Shown: piece after piece, positions 60,485-64,000 of the stretch
Position numbering within the stretch: the first letter of the stretch is position 1
How the letters are laid out: each line of letters begins with the position of its first letter
Origin: Epichloe hybrida
Taxonomy: Eukaryota; Ascomycota; Sordariomycetes; Hypocreales; Clavicipitaceae
Direction: 5' to 3'
Assembly: GCA_019022495.1 (NCBI GenBank)
Contig: JAFEKR010000019.1
Coordinates: forward strand, 744,001 to 808,000
DNA length: 64,000 nucleotides
Notes under the pieces: generated by a model
Databases searched by the model: none
What the model was told of the DNA's origin: nothing
The model's input: only the letters and a program-made list of their open reading frames with translations
Translations under genes and position numbers: made by a program

Positions 60485-60935
60485 TAATAGAATTATTAAT
60501 GGAATAGTAGCTAAGAAGGTACTAAGAGCTAATATCCCTGCTTATATAAAGCTTCTAGGAATTACTTAGGTTTTCTCTTATAAATTAAATAAATAAGGTT
60601 ACCTCCTATAATATAAAGCTTGCCTTTATATTCTTAGAAATCATTAGCTAAAGGGATATCTATTAACTAAAGCAGTAACTCTAGCTACTAATATATTTAG
60701 GCTGCTTATAGCTATTATAAGCTACTTTAACCTAGAGGCACACTAGTATAACTTTATTATAGTATTCCTAAATTTAGGCCTTAATAAAGAGGTTTATTAT
60801 AAGATACCTCTAGGCTATAGAGATAAATAAGCTTACCTAAAGCTTCTTAGAGTAGTCTATAGGCTATAGAGAGCTCCCCTTTTATAAATAAAAGAGCTAA
60901 TTAGCTAGCTAATTAGTAAAGGCTTTATATAGATC
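60485..60935 (+). mobile_element. Copia5 segment 7 (RT)
   Basis: RVT_2-type RT in frame: VFSYKLNK-stop-GYLL-stop-YKA corresponds to the Copia WVFxxKxNxxGxxxRYKARLV block; next come LAKGI, Phe/Leu-rich SYKLL and ending S-S-L-stop-A-I-E, where the family has VYGLxxA. Interrupted by Copia6 at agatc (60931-60935). The rest of RT, RNase H and the 3' LTR must lie beyond the window. Confidence 0.7.
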
Positions 60936-61246
60936 TGTTGGATTCACAGGGTATTGAATTCAATGTGTTATAGTCGTGAGCCCGAAGAATAGTATCGTCA
61001 TCGATTATCTATTCTAGGCTGCGTTATCTATTAGTATGATTAATTGATTAAGTTATAGGAAAAGAGAGGTTAAAAGCTAGAAGTTATAATACATAAAGGG
61101 AAAAGGGGATGCGCGTTTGTGTCCCCACATTTCCTAGCTAATTAACGCGCTAGGTTGTGGGTCACGTGTAGGATATACGCGTAGCCTAAGCTTTTGCTAG
61201 GTAATTGCAGCTATAATACATAATTAATATTACCTTTGTTTTAACA
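60936..61246 (-). repeat. Copia6 3' LTR
   Basis: 311 bp from tgttggattcacaggg to tgttttaaca, followed by ctagaacttctctctttt (polypurine tract of a minus-strand element). Much less RIP-mutated than the interior (gggatgcgcgtttgtgtccc, gggtcacgtgtagg). Confidence 0.8.
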
Positions 61247-63287
61247 CTAGAACTTCTCTCTTTTAATATAATTATTAACGCGTGATATTAATCATAGGAA
61301 TAAAAAGGAAAAATAAATTATAAATATAATTAACAAGAGATATAAGGAAAAGAACTTATAGCTTATCTAGGTATATAGTTGCTAATAAAAGGGAAATAAT
61401 AATCTTACTTAGCCTATAAGCCTATGTAAGGATAAGTAGGTCCTTCTAAATCCTTTCTTTTCCTTAAAATAGCATATATCCCGCACTATAGCGTGTATAT
61501 AATATCTTCCTCCTCCTTAGTAATACTTTTATTCTCCTACGTATTACTATTAATTTCTGTGGTTTACTAGGAGGGCCTAGTAGGCTAGCGTGGCCGTGGC
61601 TACTAGGGATATTAACTATAGGGGTGTAAATCCCCTGTGTATTACTATCTTATCCCTATAGCTACCCTCCTAGAGGATTACCTTTCCTCTTACTATATGT
61701 ATGTTACACGTAAGTAACCTATCCCTTTATTTATATAGTTATCTAGTTAGTTAAGATAAAGCCTTTAAGGGCCTTATTAGGTAATGCCTTTATAAAGGCA
61801 TTAGCTAGGTTATTCTCTTTATTAATCTATTAGATCTTATAGAGTTCTTAGCGTTTATATAATTATTAAAGAGCTATAATATTAATTATTAAGCGTTTCT
61901 CTTTTATTATACTAAGCTTAATAAGGCACTTATATAAGGAGTATGAATCTATACATGTAATAACTAGGATCTTTAGGAGCTTTAGTTAGTTAGTAACTAG
62001 GTTTAGGGTTATAGCAATTACGTAAGCTATATTAACACTAGCTACTATACTATAGACTTCTAAGGTAAGTATGCTTTACGTAACTCTCTTACTCTTTATT
62101 AAGCTAAAGTGTATAATATTACCTTTAATTATAAACTTGCTATTAGTGTAGTCTTTATTAGCTAGGATAAGTATATATCCTAGTTATAAGGATAGGTCCT
62201 AGTTATTAGCAAATAATTTATTTACGAAGGTAAAGAGCTTTGCTTTCTTAAGGTTAATTAGGATAAACATTAGGCCTCTTTCTAGGTAATCTATCTATTA
62301 CTTTAGGTAGTAATTAAGGGCTTTTATATCCTCTAGGGTTAGGTCTTAGTGCTATATAGTAATAGATAGATTAAAGCAAGCCTCTAGTTAGCATATTAAG
62401 GCAATATAAGCGCCTTAGGCCCTTTACTTAATGTATTTACGCTTTAAATTAATTATTAAAACTAATTCTAACTTATTACTTTATCCCTTCTACTATATCT
62501 TAATAGTATTATTCTCTAGCGTAATAATACCTCTGTTAAACGTAAGGGGATTATCCTAGGTTAGGAATTACTTTAGCTTTATATTAAAACCTATAGTAAC
62601 CTATTAAGTCTTTTCCTTCTTAGAGAACTTCTTGTCTAATAGGCTAAGGGTATTATTAGTTTATATTCTAATACATATAAAGTTAGGGCTTTCCTTTATA
62701 GTTATAAGCAGGTAAGGATTATATATAGAGGTTTCTATCTAGAGGTTCTCTTTATAATGCTTGTAATACATAACTCACTAATACATTCCGGCCTCTGCGA
62801 GTCTATAGAGAGGCTTTATAACCCTAAAAATTATGCTAGGCAGGTAAAGATACTATATCTGAATTAGTAAGCGCGCTAGGATTAGCTGCTCTAGGAATAT
62901 ATAGGCCTATATATATACCTAATAGATATCACGTAGCTAGATAAGGAATTTCCTTAATCTTACTAATAAGGCTATTATAAGAATAAGACATTAGCTTGCT
63001 TATTAAATCATTAGGGCCTGTGTGAGAATAGCTTGTTTCCTTTTATCCTTATATCCTTAGATTATAAGGCGTGACTTTTTATAGGGTTTTATTATCTTAC
63101 CTTTGATTTTATTAATAATTTAGGAATTAAAGATTTAAATCCTACTATACTTCTTCTTATTAAATATAATGAATTTAAATATACCTTACTTAATTAGGGT
63201 ATTGATTTCTGCTTTTATTAACTATTTAAAAGGTTTACCTAGGGTCCTAATAACTCCTTCCTTACGTAGCTTAATAGTAAGAGCTAA
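61247..63287 (-). pseudogene. Copia6 RNase H and RT relic
   Basis: Minus strand. RNase H end near 61.74-61.85 kb reads INKENNLANAFIKALPNKALKG (family DNLADALTKA). RT site near 62.64-62.68 kb reads I-stop-TNNTLSLLDKKFS (family QTDDTL). First ~500 bp after the LTR is probably 3' UTR with little RIP. A G-C-rich patch at 61560-61640 is less mutated. Confidence 0.7.
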
Positions 63288-63368
63288 TGTTAAAATATAT
63301 TGTTAAAAATATATAAGGCTTTGTAATCCTAGGTTCAGACGGATCGGTCCACTCTTTTGATTTCAACA
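63288..63368 (+). repeat. TRIM left LTR
   Basis: 81 bp, tgttaaaatatattg to gatttcaaca. Differs from the right LTR at three sites (cagacgg versus cagttgg, ttcaaca versus tttaaca). Confidence 0.85.
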
Positions 63369-63380
63369 GGTTATGAGCCC

Positions 63381-63502
63381 GGTGGCGCAGTGGTTATGGC
63401 TCACTGTAGCGCGCATTAGCCCGCCCACCACTATAGTAGAGCACTGCTCTGCGAGGCAAGGTTATGGAACTTATAGGTTCGAACCCTGCTGAAAAAAAAA
63501 AA
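63381..63502 (+). ncRNA. tRNA-like Pol III unit inside the TRIM
   Basis: A box tggcgcagtgg (63383-63393, fits TRGCNNAGTGG) and B box ggttcgaaccc (63476-63486, one base from GGTTCGANTCC), about 93 bp apart, followed by ctgctg and an 11-base A run (63492-63502). I see no acceptor stem pairing and no standard anticodon arm, so it is not a functional tRNA gene; a captured SINE head with A tail is the better reading. The string agtggttatggctc resembles agtggttatagccc in the head of the SINE at 59857-60469. Transcription not shown. Confidence 0.55.
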
Positions 63503-63576
63503 CAACTAAAGAAATTCAATTGCTAGTATAAGCCTAACCTCCAATAGGGCACCTGGATATACAATTCCAGGGGGAG

Positions 63577-63657
63577 TGTTAAAATATATTGTTAAAAATA
63601 TATAAGGCTTTGTAATCCTAGGTTCAGTTGGATCGGTCCACTCTTTTGATTTTAACA
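63577..63657 (+). repeat. TRIM right LTR
   Basis: 81 bp, follows the polypurine tract and is followed by gctaa. Confidence 0.85.
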
Positions 63658-63662
63658 GCTAA

Positions 63663-64000
63663 GTTACTATGTTCTTTTACTAATAGGAAGGTATTAGTCT
63701 CTTAAGGTATTATAGGAGGGTTCTTTTAAGGTCTTTTATACCTACGCTTTAGTAGTATTACTAGTACTATATTCTTATCTTAGGCCTCTTACTCTTCCTC
63801 CTTTTTCTCTTTACTAGGCTTTACTATTTTCTTTATACTAGGATTATTATAGTAAGGCTTAATAAAGGTTAACTTAAAGGTCTTTAGGCCCCTAGGTATA
63901 TTAAGTATATAGCTCTCTCTAGTTATTACTAGTAGCTTATATAGGCTTACCTATCCCTTACCTTCTTACTAGACTTAGACCTTTAATCTAAGTAATAGGT
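63663..64000 (-). pseudogene. Copia6 interior continues (linker before RT)
   Basis: RIP-mutated minus-strand sequence resuming after the TRIM. By comparison with Copia2 near 17.0-17.5 kb it should be the integrase-RT linker (acidic, Lys/Glu-rich). Runs off the window. Confidence 0.5.

Larger units (their letters stand above)
63288..63657 (+). mobile_element. TRIM element with internal SINE/tRNA-like unit
   Basis: 370 bp. Two 81-bp LTRs (63288-63368, 63577-63657; three differences) bounded by TG...CA and a 5-bp duplication gctaa (63283-63287 and 63658-63662). Directly after the left LTR is ggttatgagccc (63369-63380), complementary to the anticodon arm of initiator-Met tRNA (GGGCUCAUAACC), the half-tRNA primer type used by some Copia elements. 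Directly before the right LTR is ccagggggag (63567-63576), a polypurine tract. The 208-bp interior has no ORF but contains a Pol III-like A box, B box and an 11-A tail. Non-autonomous; almost free of RIP though it lies in RIP-destroyed Copia6. Confidence 0.85.
60936..64000 (-). mobile_element. Copia6 (Ty1/Copia), 3' part, runs off the window
   Basis: Distinct Copia family inserted in Copia5 RT. Only the 3' LTR (60936-61246) and the 3' half of pol are visible. Minus strand. The target duplication should be agatc (60931-60935) with its partner outside the window. Contains the TRIM at 63288-63657. Confidence 0.8.

Noticed and set aside
5210..60935. Use of an alternative genetic code (TAG/TAA read as Gln)
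   Set aside because: Stops sit at Gln and Trp codons alike and Asp codons are changed too; the CpA-to-TpA bias on both strands explains all of them as RIP.
63381..63490. A genuine tRNA gene
   Set aside because: A and B boxes are present, but no acceptor stem or anticodon arm pairs and an A11 tail follows; it lies inside a TRIM, so SINE-like is the better reading.
5210..64000. CRISPR array or tandem satellite
   Set aside because: Direct repeats are LTRs kilobases apart with TG/CA ends and target duplications; there is no regular short spacer pattern.
5210..64000. Centromere
   Set aside because: Nested RIP-mutated LTR elements with chromodomain integrases are typical of fungal centromeres, but also of ordinary AT-rich blocks; sequence alone cannot decide.

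Overview
The window looks like a gene-poor, repeat-dense edge of a filamentous ascomycete (Pezizomycotina) chromosome. About 5.2 kb of ordinary-composition DNA (1 to ~5200) carries a bZIP-like/ankyrin gene, a tiny secreted Cys-rich ORF and two decayed genes. The next ~59 kb is very AT-rich, depleted in CpA/TpG and flooded with TpA, the signature of repeat-induced point mutation (RIP). It holds no intact gene. Everything recognisable there is retrotransposon or small non-autonomous element.

Almost the whole AT-rich part can be read as one old plus-strand Ty1/Copia element (called Copia5 here) that was filled by later insertions. Its gag-PR-INT-RT frame can be followed through segments ~5210-5654, 26426-26684, 34488-34910, 35328-35604, 42365-43855, 59162-59856 and 60485-60935. 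Six insertions sit in the gaps between these segments, and a seventh (Copia6) follows the last one: Gypsy1 (5655-26420, TSD atagg), which contains Copia1 (10810-24344, TSD gtatc), which contains Copia2 (14847-21635, TSD agctc); Gypsy2 (26685-34482, TSD cctaa); a 409-bp hAT-type MITE (34911-35319, 8-bp TSD); Copia3 (35605-42359, TSD ataag); an unclassified ~720-bp element X (43856-44526 + 59106-59154), which contains Copia4 (44527-59100, TSD cctat), which contains Gypsy3 (45990-53812, TSD ttaac); a 613-bp tRNA-related SINE (59857-60469, 15-bp TSD); and Copia6 (60936 to beyond the window), which contains a 370-bp TRIM (63288-63657, TSD gctaa).

Copia1-4 are one family (~6.75 kb, 257-261-bp LTRs). 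Gypsy2 and Gypsy3 are one chromovirus family (~7.8 kb, 267-bp LTRs, chromodomain after integrase). Gypsy1 is a second chromovirus family (~7.2 kb, 219-bp LTRs). Most catalytic motifs are destroyed by RIP (Gypsy RT YLDD reads YLNN in all three copies).

The observations most worth following are: (i) in all seven elements with two LTRs, the outward-facing LTR edges are clearly less RIP-mutated than the same bases facing inward; (ii) the TRIM has an initiator-Met half-tRNA-type PBS, a GGGGGAG polypurine tract and an internal Pol III-like A box/B box plus A-tail, so it looks like a TRIM/SINE chimera, and it is small enough to have escaped RIP; (iii) the hAT MITE and element X are also little mutated. 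TE names and numbers are local labels. No database comparison was possible.
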